A stretch of DNA of 64,000 bases from Archegozetes longisetosus (lineage: Eukaryota; Arthropoda; Arachnida; Sarcoptiformes; Trhypochthoniidae), in the NCBI GenBank assembly GCA_018873245.2, contig JAEMBT020000002.1, forward strand, positions 3,094,001 through 3,158,000, in the 5' to 3' direction. Shown in pieces: positions 39,179-52,600 of this stretch. Below the pieces are notes generated by a model. The model ran no database searches. It was not told the origin of the DNA and was given only the letters and a program-made list of their open reading frames with translations. Within the stretch, counting starts at the first letter, position 1, and every line of letters starts with the position of its first letter. The translations under genes and the position numbers were made by a program.

Positions 39179-40016
39179 TGGTCTATAACTTATTATTCAG
39201 TATTTTTTGGTTTGTATTACTTTTGGCACTAATCAACGCGTTTCTTAATGGAGAAAAGGAGATCAACTTTTTTGAAGGCGGTATTAAACGCTTTTTGTTT
39301 GCTTATTTCAATAATCTGAACCTTGTCAAATTAACTAATTATTTAATGACGCTTAAAGTCAATTGCTTTATCTTCAAAAATTCAGCTAAATTCTTACCCT
39401 GAAAGCTGTTTTCAGAAACTGTCTTTAAGTTGTATTTGTTGATATGGCAAGAGTTTGTAAACTTTTTTAAAACATTTATTTCAAACGTTTTTATTTTGCT
39501 TGCCAGTCCTTTAGTAAGTTATAGAAGCTTTATAACTCATTACTAGTTTGCATCTGAAAACTTTCTATTAATATAATGTTTCACTAAATTGAATTTGATT
39601 TTATAAATTTATATGATCGTCATGCAAACATTTGAAAATATACAAAACTTTTCAAACTTCAATAATACAAAGTGATTTTTATTCTTTTATTATCTTATTC
39701 TATTTGAACAGTTCCAATGGCACATTTGTTTGCACTAAATATAGTATTCATAGTAGTGGTGATTACAATCTCAATCATCGGTTTGGTGGCAGTGCTTAAG
39801 GAATGGTACGACTTATCCATGATTTATGCTGTACTCGAAGCGATATTTTTGGTCGTTGTAGTCGTGCTTTTGCTCATGTATGCAAAGGATATTCTATTAT
39901 TGGCGATCACTATTGCTATACAGATATCGATAACTATATTGGCGTTTGGTTTTGCCGTTGCCATCAAAGAGAATATAAAGATTGAAAAAATCAAAATACA
40001 ACACAATTATGCCTAA
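39179..40016 (+). CDS. Small four-pass membrane protein, 5' end unresolved
   Basis: Exons 39179-39280 and 39712-40016 join in phase (G plus TT) to a stop at 40014-40016. They encode four hydrophobic segments: YNLLFSIFWFVLLLALINAF, NIVFIVVVITISIIGLVAVL, YAVLEAIFLVVVVVLLLMYA and LAITIAIQISITILAFGFAV. The tail is short and Lys-rich. Exon 1 has not been found. A frame at 38877-39059 (ending ILE before a GT) is a candidate but its splice phase does not match, so it is left out. I do not recognise the family; it resembles the many lineage-specific four-TM proteins of arthropods. A possible AATAAA lies at 40110-40115. Confidence 0.65.
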
Positions 40017-40659
40017 AGCTTGAACGAAACTTTATCGTTTATAAATTTTAACTGAAAACGATCATTATTTACTCATACCTTATTCTGATCTATTAATTAA
40101 ATACATCGAAATAAAGATTTAGTTTGCATTATTTAGAAAGTTGATTGATCACGCGTCAACAACTTTTAACTTCAAAATATTTATTTTTATCACTTGAATA
40201 AAGATTTGATTGTTAAAAAATTTACAATCTTTTTACACAAGACTGTATAATAGTTGTGTTCAAACTTTTAAGCACCCTAATTCTTCTTGTCGAAATTGTT
40301 CAAAGGTAACTTAAAATGTATTAATAAAAAGTTTTCGATACTTCAAGAGTTTTAGAATAGAAAATATTTTAATCAGTTATTCTGGTTTTGAAGAACTCAT
40401 ATTCAACATAGTCTACACTTTATTAAGTTTAATGAAACGTTAAACTATCATTAGAAAGTAAAAATTTATATTTTAATATTAGCGATAAAAGTTTTACCTC
40501 TCATTCATTCATAGTTATTTCGATTTGTGTTGAAATTTGATTTTGGATTAAATATCAAGCATTGCGTAACTTAATTCTCCAATTAACATAATACTAAAGT
40601 TTCATTTCCTAACCATACGGATTCAAAAGATTCCATATTTTTAGTAGTCTTGGAAAACT

Positions 40660-43600
40660 ATGGCAAAAGATCGATTGAAATTATTATTATTTTTCTATAT
40701 AATAAATATAATTCTTGACATAAGTTATGCAAAGGAAGATTCTTTTCCCGTAAGGATCTGTTCGAATTTATCGGAACTCAAAGATAAATTTCTCTTGTAG
40801 GATAATTTGTTATATACTGGTAAACCATGCGAACAAATTGTTCATCTTCACACTGAATCTAAAGAAACCAGAGACTTCTTGACAGTGTATGGCGACTATA
40901 CTAAAAATGATGCTGAATTGGCCTTCGATTGTAAAGTTGAGGCCATTTTGCCAGTAGAGTCCGGTAATAATATTGAAATTATTCTCTAAACTTCTAATTT
41001 ATCAATAGATAAATGTACTGAAATGTACCATTTTTGTAATCTTCAACTAACAAACAATAGGCTCAAATGCTGTTGCAATTGAATGTAAAATAATTGAAGT
41101 CAAAAGTTTAGGCGATCCCAATGGGTGTCCGATCATTATTGAAGTCAATCGTGGAGCTAAAAAGTAACCAAAGATGTGTTCTCAAAAAGTGAATCATAAT
41201 CTTATTCCGAATTTTCTATAAAAGAGTTTGTGCGCATACAGAAGAATTGAGAGGAAGATTCAGTTCTTCTGGCAGTAAAGTAGAGTTAAGAGTAATAAGT
41301 AGACTAAAAGCTAGGAATCGTTTCAAGGGTGGTGTTCCTACCTTTGAGTGTAAAATGAGAATCGATGAAGAAGCTAACGGTTTGTCTAAATTATAATCAA
41401 TTCTAGATATTTGACATATTTTTATCTTTGATTTGATGAATTTGAAAAATTGACCCATTTCTGATTATTCGAATAGCAATCCCATATCCACCAGAAGCTA
41501 CCGTAGATATTACTGAAGTCACTGGATTTTATTGGGCTGAAAGTGAGATAACAACTTGTTTTTGTTTTATTTTATTAGAGAGAGTGTTTATTGATTAAGA
41601 AATTTTACCTTAATTTTAACTTGTAAATAATAATGAAATTTTACAAATATTTGCTTAAATAAAACTTATAGCCTGCAATGAGGAAATTGTTCTCGACAAG
41701 GAATCTGATGTTAAGACAATAGAAGCTGCCGTACAATTATTCGAAGGGCTTTCTTATTTTGACTGCACAAAAGTTATTCGAGTACCAGAAAATTTTAATC
41801 TAGTTATTCGCTGCTCTAAATTTCGTTTTGTTGACTATGATTACAATCACGAATGCATTGCATTCGCACAAATAGATAATGGACAAAGGTAAAATTTGTT
41901 CAAACAATTGTATAAGTCATGATTTTTGATAATTGTTTACCTAAACTTTAGAGTCTGTTATCCTGAAAGAATTAGTGGTACTTTTAAGCCAAACGGAGGG
42001 AAAGTTATTTTAAGATTACATTCCAAAGCACTCAATGGTAAAGATGAAAAAATTTTCAAATATATTTTACACAAAATAAATGTTTCATGCCAATAGGACT
42101 ACGATACGTAGTGGGAAAACCATTATTTGATTGTCGTCTAACAATAGAAACTTCATCAACAGTTCAGGGATTTATTTGGATGTATAGCAGTACTGGTTCC
42201 ACATCTTCGCGTCAGTTAAACTACAACAAGATTTGATGAAATCAAAATTTATTTGTTTCCTACCCATTTTCTTCAGTTTATAGATCACTAAGAATAGAAG
42301 ACTTACCAAGAGAGAATAGAAAATATTACGACATCCCAAGAATGACAAAACGAGACTGTAAGACAATTGATTGTGAAAATTAAGATCTTGTTTAAAAAAA
42401 ACCTTTCTAAAGTTCAAAAGGCAGTTGTAAGTCGCGCGACACCAGTTGAAGGTTTGTCTGCATGTGGTGGTCATATAAACCTAGAGAAGTGGGGCTATAC
42501 TTTCACATTGGAAGGCGAAACTGTGTCCAATCCATCGACTGTTGTCAACTATGACTGCGACTGGACTTTCTATTTGCCACGTAAGGCACACATCAACTCA
42601 AAAATTAATGCGCTGGTTATCAAATGTGATAAAATGCCTATCAGTGACCCATCTAATGAAAAGTGTAGCGCTTCTTATACTGTTAATAATGAACTCAGGT
42701 TTGGTTGAAGTTTGAAAACAGTATTGAATTGTTTGTTGGAAGAACAGGATAAGTGAATACTATGATAGGGGTTACTTGTCACGTTCTCGCGGCAAGCAAT
42801 TTCACTAATTTCTATTTCTTTTGAGATTTTTCAGAACTTTTTGGAAAGTTTTTCATAAGTTGAATATTTATACCAATTTTTCTATGAAAGCTATTGCAAT
42901 GATGACCCGCACTCAAATTTAGATGGATTTTACGAATTTGATGATTCAAACGTTGTTCTACGTGCTAGAAGTGCTCACAATAATATCTTTGATAATAAGA
43001 AACCTATATTTAATTGTACGGTCGTTGCTATCTCACTTATTGGTAAGCATGCAGTTTTCATTTTTTATCACCAAAGCTTATTCTCAAGTTCGTGTTCACT
43101 CTTAAATGATTCTTACAGTCAAGCTCATAGCCTATGTATTCAAATTCAGCTTTTGATCGAGAGAAAATAGTTCATTTTCATTTATTCTTACTCGCCAGTC
43201 GGTAATTTAGTTTAAGGATTCTATACCTAGGGTTAGCATTAGATTAATGGCAGATGTTTTTATTATCGTTTACTAATTCTAATGGGTCTTATAAACTATG
43301 AATTTTATTGAAGAATAAGAAATATTGCATAACATAAAAAATAATACTAAAAATAATATCAAGAATTAATGAAAATTTGAACTATTTCCATTAGATAACC
43401 ATTTATCGGCACCACCTAGATGGCAAAATTCAAACACTGGTAGCTCTAAAAGTAAAAGAAAAGAAACAATAGCTGTTTCATTAGATGGTCGAAGACCGAC
43501 ATATGTTTTAGGCGAGAGCAGGCCTAATGACGGACCAGTAGCTATCAATGACCAGTTTCTGCTTAAAGTCCAGCCCTCAGCAAATCCACATTTGCAAACA

Positions 43601-46600
43601 TTTGTTGTACTTCGATGCAATAGACTTAACACGATTAAAGTTAGCGATAAGAGATGTCAAGCATATTATTTGGTTAACGATAAGCATAAGTAGTTCAATC
43701 ACTTATTCAGTAATTTTAATTAATTTAATTCAGTCCTAAAATTTTATTATTTAACAAATATAGAGTATGTGAAGGCGACGAGCTAAACGGAATTTTCCAA
43801 CCATTCGATAACTTCGACGGCAATTGTTTGGTCAAAATTTCGATTAAAACAGAAGGAGATGTATCTTTCATAGGCGATGACACACCTTATTATCAGTGCA
43901 AGGCTTTCATACATGATATGACTCGTGAGTCTGGAAGATTTACTTTTCAAATTGAAGTCTCAGTTATCCTTCGATTTAAGGTTGATGTAGGATTTGAGTG
44001 TTGGGTACTCATGTCATTGCTTTAATAATATTCTCCTAAGCCTAGTGAGATAAGTGCATCATCCGCACCTTTTGTTAGCTCAAATGTTACAATGGTGTTG
44101 GTATTGCGCCAATAGTGTGCTAGGCATGGGAAAATATTATTGTGGTAACGATATGAGTACCTAGTACCTGAATCCTACAGCGACCATCAACTTATTTACC
44201 AATAAAATTTCATAGTCTGGAGTCAAATAATTACGGGAACACGTCTTTCGTCAATCCATTCAATTGGCGACTACATAGCAGGCAATCGGAGGTCACGAAA
44301 CAAGCCTTCTGTCTGTGGAATCGATCCGTCGATAGTTGTGTCACCAGCTGGGAGTGCTACCGAAGCTTCTGGACCAGTAGCTCATGAAGTAACAAGTGAT
44401 GAACTAAAAACTGTTAATAAGACTCATGAAGAAGAGAAAATTTCTGATGCACCAGGAGTGGCAACTCATAAGCCGAAAATAGTCAATGTGAAGACTGTCA
44501 CTTCCGAAGATGAAAATGTTTCTGAGAGTGCGGACGAGACGGAGACATCTTCTGATTCTATTTTTGAGACCACTCATTCCAGTGCTGAAGTAGAGACACC
44601 TGAGACTCGTTCGGGTGCAAAGCCAGTCAAATCAGTTTCAGAACTGCCAAAGTCCGGTCCAGTTCCTGAGCTGGCAATACATGATTCGGATAAAGCAAAC
44701 CTAAAGAGTTCCGAAGACGATTCTTCGGACAGAAGAAGGAAAAGAGAAACTGATCAGAGTGAAGAGAATGGAAAGGAAGTCACTAATGAAAAACCAGGTA
44801 TGTTCAAAAATTGGAAAATTCGTAAGAAGTCTGTATATTTACTGAATATTACTGCTCGTAAAAACTTTGGAAATTTTCGCGGACCAAACATTTTCTTTTA
44901 CTAAATCATTAATATATGAAGCACTTATTGTCCACAGTATGCTTCTCACAAATTCAGATAATGAAACAGTTTGAGTCTAATGGAATTCCTAAAATACTAT
45001 AATTTGTTACTCATTAAACTTTCTAATGAGGGAGTCAGCTGAACTTTTGTAGTCAGATCAACATATTTTTCGAGTTCACATTAGCCTATGCAACCTTTAG
45101 ATTGACTGGAGTTCTAAGATTTATGCGTATCAGCTCTTAATTGTCTGGGACCGGTAATGCAAAGAGTAATATTTAGCATTATTTCGAATGAGACTGATGC
45201 ATACTGTAATGCTCACATAAAGTTGGCTTCACTGTACATTTAAAGCTTGTCAATGCGTCCAGTGCATACATATAGCAGTCAATGTTTTCCCGTACAAATC
45301 AAAGTTAAAAATTGCATTATAAATTACCAATTATAAACAAAAAAGCTCGTTAGCGCAAAAATTTTGGGTTCTGGACAATCTAATAGTTGCATAGATTGAT
45401 TCGAAATAAAAATATGTTGGTCTGACTACAGAAAATAAACTCACATCCTCGTAAGGTTCAGACTCTTATCATCTGATGAAAAACTTATTCAAGACATTAA
45501 TCATAAGCTTGTTCTACTCATGTACTGAATAAAATAAGTTTAAAAAAGTGTTAACATATTGAATTCTTGTTATTTATGAAATTTGATATTTTGGCGATAT
45601 AATAGAAATCTGAATATTAAATGGATCTATGACTGACATCGATTACTTTGTATTTCAATAGAATTGATATTAAATAATTGAAATATTAAATATTAAATAA
45701 CAGAATATTTTTCTATGAGCCATTTTGCTATCTGAATTTCTCAAAAGCGTACACTTTTTCTAGACTTACTGTACAGTCAAGCAAACAAAAAAGTAGAATA
45801 GTGAAACAAAGTTTTCTCTGCAATATGACAAACTTAGTATGAAACAAACTTCACACCAAGTCATAGTTGTCCTATGATAAGTTCTAACATAAGAAAGCAT
45901 ACTAAGTTTGTCATATTGCAGTGAAAACTAAGTATTCACTATTCTACTTTTTTGTTTGCTTGACTGTACTTCTTCTAGTAAGTGCTTCACATACCTATAA
46001 TTGAATGAAAAATTATAAAGTCGTCATGGTATTTTGATGTTATCATTTTTGCTGAGTTTTAATTCATCTATTAATCTAGGAGCAGCTCTGACTTCAACTT
46101 ATGATAATATTTATGAAAAGCGCTCATCAATTTTGGGCAGTTATCCAGATATAGATTCAGTACCAATCGGAAAATTGTCAAGAATTAGAATTTCTGATTT
46201 AGGAGATCCGAGATATAATGTTAAAGCTATTGGAGACTTGAAAATAGGACAATTAGGTAGTGAATATTTAAAGAATATTGAGTTTGAAAAATCGGTTATG
46301 CACTTATGTCGTGAACTTATAGGTGCTATCGCGGAATTAGGAAAGTTAGGACATCTGGGAGGATTAAAATTTGGCAACTGAGAAAACTAGACATTTTCCT
46401 CAGTTATCATACAAAAGGTTCGGTACTATTGGAGAAATACAAATCGATCAATTGTCGGCCAACTCTAAAGATGGAAAACTAGGTCAGTTTTGAAGAGTTT
46501 GCAAAATATCTAAATTTCCACTTGGATTGAACCAAATTCTAGCCAATAATCAATTACCATTAAATTATTTTTTGATATTAAGGTCTATTCGGTAGATTAA

Positions 46601-49600
46601 GTCTCTACCAATTGAGTCGTCTGGCACGAGTAAAGTTTTTGAGACGACTGACTATAGGGTTGGTAGCAAATGTTTTGCCGATTAGTATAAATTTACGCAA
46701 CAAGGTATCAGAAGTTCTACAGAATGCGGAATTCAGAAGCCGACGAAGTACTCATGTAATTAAACGCGAAAAAGCTCATTACGCCTTCCAATTGCCAGAA
46801 ATAAATCAGGTCTACGATTTGATTAATTTGAATAATGTCTTATACGAAGCATTGGTCAATCTTTCTGAGACTAAAATCCTTAAAGATTTTCATTTATCCA
46901 ATAACCCTGTCGGAAAAGGATTTAAAATTGATGAAAGTATGAGTAATTTTTAATCCTAAGCTTTGATATTTTATACTCAATTGAAAGAAGGATATTTGAG
47001 CTTTAATTTGCACTGAAATTTGACTATCATATTAAGGCTTTGATGGCATGAAAAAAGCTGCAGATAATATACAATTAACTAAAGATGAATTACTTAAAAA
47101 TGCTGAACAAAAATTGGAGAAAATTTTAAAATCATTGAAGGTCGAGTCTAATGAAGTTGATGACAATTTGGTAGATTTGGGTGATTTGTGTATTGAACAG
47201 TTGTACAATGGGGCGCAAATTCTCGTATCTGTAGCTCAAAATATACTGAAAGCATTGAGTGGTGGATCAGCTAATCCTCTACTAACTAGATTACATCACA
47301 TCGAAGTTTGGAATGTTAATCGATTACTAGCGGGAGTTTTGGGTGGAAAATATGCAATTCTTGGACTTTCTATTGAACCAACACTCGAAGCTATAGTCAA
47401 AACTTTAGGTATTGAAATGATTTTTACTCTTCTCGAAAGTTCTGATTAATTCTAAGTTCCTATAACGAAGATATTAATAATTTTGAATAACTTTCTGTGA
47501 TATAAACTCAAAGCTAGTTGCTTGTTTTCCAATCAATAGGTGGTTCACTGAAGGATCTGAAGAAAGACTCACCGAATGTCACATTCAGTAATGATGGAGC
47601 TCTTCATTTAATTGTTAAGCTTTTAGGAAAGCCACATGAAAGAATGTGTCCAAAAAATGCAACCAATTCTGAACAAGAATCACATTCTAGAGAAAAAAGA
47701 GACGCTAACTATGATTACGAAACAGAAGCAACATTTCCACCAGACGATTACGATGAAGGCGTCCTCAAACTAGAAACTCCAGATGAAATTTCGGCCACTT
47801 GTGAGGTCATCAAAGATAGTGAGCATTACAAAGATATTGCTGAAGGAAGAGATGGCGGAACTCTTACTTTGTATGTTTTGTTTCGTAAAGTTTTGCTTTT
47901 GGCTTCAAGTTGTTTTATCGATGATTTTATTCTGCATTATTAGGGCGAAACTTTATGAAGTGAGCAATATTTTAGTTAATAAACTGAATGCTGACAATAA
48001 GATCAAAGAACTAACACAACTGGATCGTTCACTTCAATGGAGGATAGCTCGACTTTCAATCGGATTTATTTCTGGTATTCTTAAACAATTTGATGATGAC
48101 TTGGGACCAGAATTATATAAGGTATTAAAGTAGAATTAAATTTTAAAATACAACATCTCTTGACATATAATTAAAGATAGCTGACTCAGTGGTCAAAGGA
48201 TTCGATGTTGTACTACCGACAAGCTCTCAAAGCCTGGCAATGGGTATTTCAGGCACAATGGACTCAACATTGATATCGCTGGGAGTCTCAGTTTCACAAC
48301 TACTGAGTGTAGCACAAGGAAAATCAGTTAATCAAACAATAGGTCCTTTAGCAGCACTTCTCAAACTAGACCCCAATCCTAATGGTATAACCAAACCTAT
48401 TCTCCAAGCTCTTAATTCTTTAATCAACAACGCTGTCAATTTGGGACCATTTGTTCTTAAAAAACTATTGGATTCCCTTTTACATAATATTAAACCTGTA
48501 TTTTATGCGACACAATCGCTAAGTCCAACTTTGGCACCAAATGATTTGGTAACATTCATCAAAGTATATTCTGGAGCTTTAGCTTTATTTGCGAAAATTA
48601 CACATTCAAATGATCTTAAGGTCAACATTTAGTATAGGCTTTTTTATTGTGTCAAAATAAGTTTGTGGAATCATCGAATCTGTATTTTTTGTGTTCAGGT
48701 TCTGAGTCATTTGCTGGCACTCAATAACACCTTGGCGATTGGCTTATTAGAGAAGATAGCGTTTACGGAGGTGTATGTGGGAACACCGCATTACAACTTA
48801 AAACCTTTTCATACCGTTATTTCCGGACACGTCTCTTCGGTAAATCTCAATTTCACAAAACTAAGCACCAGTTTAGGCTCAATTGCGCCAATTTTGATAG
48901 CATCTGATGCTAAAGGATATTCAGATAATCAAAGCCATGTTTGGAAAGGTTGGAAACTCTCAAAATAACTCTAGAACCAAGCAAATTCAAACAAAACTCA
49001 TTTAAAACAATCTCAATACATTTTTAGGCCCAAAAATCGATGAAATTGATCCAGCAGATTTAGTACAACTGTGTTCAGCTATTTGCGTTCAACTGGAAGC
49101 AGTGGTCTCACAGACTAGCAATTTATTAATAGCAGGAAAGCTAAATATGGCACAAGTTTATGGACTAGTTGCATCAATATTTGGTCAATTAGCTGGAGCA
49201 GCTCTAACCATTTCTCAGTCTTTGGTTAATTTTGAGGATAGGGTACTCTTTCAAGCCATTAACAGATCTTATTTTGAAACAGCATTTTTTTCTAAACTTT
49301 GTTTACTATCAATGATAGGGAATTAATATATCTTATTCAAATAAAGTCTTGTCAGGAATCAATTTTGTGGCCGAATTAAGCAAAATGCTTTCTAAAGTTA
49401 ATAAAGATTTAGGTTTAGCTGAAAAATTGAAAGTCGACACCGTTTCATCGGTTAGAAGTAATTTGAATGTAGAATCAGATGCAAAGATTTTCGAACAAAT
49501 GGAAGTAGCCTTCAATAGCATTGCAAACGCAAATAAAGGAATGTTTGCTGAAGTGGGTTTGACAGCCGTTTCGTTGGCCCTCGGCGTCGGTATAACTGTC

Positions 49601-52600
49601 GATAGTATCGCTAATGTTTTCTACGATTTCGGGCACTCAAAAGCTAAGACTTATAAAAACCAGCTGATAAGTGGAACGATTGGTGCCATTCAAAACCAAT
49701 TAGGTTCTGCTCCGACCGATCATAAATATTTCTCTTTGGGTACTTTAGAAGAAGAGGAAACTCTGAGTGAAAAAATCGCAGCCAAGAAAAGGAATATTAT
49801 TTTAAATCATGACAAGATTCAAATGCCTATCAATAAACATGGTATCAAACATTTGAAATCTTATTTTTAGTTGAACTTCACTTGAGAATTCTATTTAATT
49901 TCTTGGGAAATCAGGTATTGTTGTTGTGGCCACAGATAATGGCACTTCAGATATCGGCCAATTCTATGATGAAGAAGATTTAGATCAAGAAATCAAAGAT
50001 ATGATCATGAATCAAGTTTCGCATGTTTTGCTACAGAAAGAAATACAGAGACAATTATTAGCAGCTAATAAAGGAAACAAAATTTATCCAATAACTATTG
50101 AGGTCTGTTTCCGTTCATTTAGATCAATCCAATTCTATTGACTATTCATGAAAACTCGAAATTATTTAAATTATAGGTTGAGACACCAATATATGGCATC
50201 AGAAAGAAAATAAATGTTACCTTATCTTCTTTAGCAAATGACTACTTAGTTAGTGACCAATTATTTAGTAAATATTTAGGACCACTGACTGATGATTATA
50301 ATGTTGGACACGATGCGAGCGGAGAATGTGCTCCGCAAGGATTGCAGACATGCACAGAATGGCGAGAATCAGCTGCTCTCAAATTGCAATCAGATCCACG
50401 AGTATTTTTGCCGACGTGTCTTCCAGACGGCTCTTTCTCTCGACTACAATGTGATGATAATGCAGGTCTTTGTTGGTGTGTTAATGGAAGTGGACAGCAG
50501 ATTGCTGGAACTGTTTCTAAACTTACAAAACCTGATTGCTTTAATTTGCCAGCACATAATTCTGGTATTTTTCTTAATGATCTCTCTTAAAAAGTTGGTA
50601 TTCAAAATTAACTAAATGTAAGAATTTTCAATACAATAGATGCCAATAATGCCAACTCCGATGCAATTGATAATGAAATAGATATCAGATCGAAGTATCT
50701 GGTCGGACCGAGTCTCGAGCAGAAAGATAGATCAGCTCAAAATCAATTCGAAGAATCTAATCATTATATAAAAAGTTTGTTATTAATTTAGTATAAAACC
50801 ATTAGAATAAAGTCAAGTTTTTAATTCTTTTATTCTTACATCGATTTTAGGCGAATGTTTTCGAGAACATAGACACAAAGAACTTCTAAACCAACGAAGA
50901 GTAGCCTCAGCTTTAGGTGTATTCATACCTGACTGTTTAGAAGACGGTAGTTATTCTCCGGTACAATGCGATAAAAGAACTGAATTTTGCTGGTGTGTCA
51001 CCAAATCTGGTAAAGAAATACTAAATACAGCAAAAATCGGAGAAAAGCCTAACAATTGTGAAGAGTTACAAGAAACTCATTCAAGGAATAGTAATAAACA
51101 GCTTACTTCGTCGTGGACTTACTTATGGCAAATTGTGAGAAAATGGCAACAATTGTCTCACTCAAGAGTGCGAAGTGAGAGACGTTCCGATCCTTTATAT
51201 AAGTATAAACCAAATGGAACTCTTGTAAGACTTCCTAAATCTTCAGGTAATCAAAGCTTTAATTGATGGTTACTTCTATACTTTAGTTTTTGATGCTTTT
51301 GAATAAAAAGTTATCTCTAGTTTCAGTCTGAAAAGTTTTCAATTAAATTATAATCTAGGATTCGATAATTCAGTTATGTTTTGCGCCGAAGAACCAGCAG
51401 GTCCTGGACTTCCATCTCCTTACGAGGTTTGGCGAAATGTAATGGTTGCAGAAAATCCAATTTTTAATAAAACTGAATACGAATTATCACCAAGAGAGCT
51501 CAACAAGTTAGCATTAATTAGGCTTTCATTACGTGACAGACAGACAATACAAGTGCCGTTAGTTTCAGTTATTGAAGCATTTCCTGCGGCACAAGACCTT
51601 TATATGAAGTTTAATGGAAATATTGATAAACTCGAAGAAGTGCTACGGGCTATGGATGTAGATTGGCAATTACTGTTGGCTACCATTAAAAATAACTTCA
51701 AATCTGATTCTGGTTCCAGTGAGTAAAGAGGCTATATTTAAGATAAAAATATATGAGAAAGTTAATTTTTTTCGAATTCATAGCCAGACCACCGGGTATT
51801 TTAGGCAGTGGTCACATGAGTATGATCTCGGCTCAAAAAATGTGCTTTTGTCATATGACACCAAATACTGGTTCGGTGATCAATGCAAGTGCTTTTGAAA
51901 AATCTAGCTCTCGGAATGCTGGCTTTGGTAGTTTCGACATTTTAAACTCTTCTCGAAAGCAGTTTGATCTCGGAATAAGTAGTAGTTCTCTTAATAAAAC
52001 ATTGCAATCTGATGGTGATGATGAAGGTTTGATCTAGTTCATAATTTATATTGAATTTCCATTGATCTATGAAAAACTAAGTCGAATTTAAAGCAAATAA
52101 TTTTTAATTTTCAAAAATTCCATATAAGATGAAAAGATTGAACTTTTATTCGCAACAATGCTAATAACATTATATGAATTGAAGTTAATTCAAAGACAAA
52201 CAATAGTCAGAGAAGTATTAAAAGACATGATTCAGATATAGTTTTAGAACTATTTTCTTGGCTATTGGGATCGAGTAAATGTTAAGCAATAGCTAACATA
52301 AAACACATACTGAATGATTGTAAAAAATTTGTTTTTCACAAAAACAGAAAAATTATTGAAAATGAATGCTGATGAGTACAGTGGTATTCTTCAGGCAGAA
52401 AAGAAACCCGAAGGAAAAGGACAACTACGGGGCGACAGTGCAAGAATAATGCATGCGGTCACACAAGCGATCACAGATTTAAATCCAATTCGATTGTTGA
52501 CCAAATTAGATTTGGATCCATTGTTAAACATTCAAGGCATTAATTTGTTTGAAGTGAAAGCACCACTCAGTTTCTTCTCTTTAACATTTTTCGATCGAAT

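Noticed and set aside
39803-40006. Alternative frames in the four-pass membrane protein exon
   Set aside because: Overlap a frame with three clean transmembrane segments and in-phase splicing.
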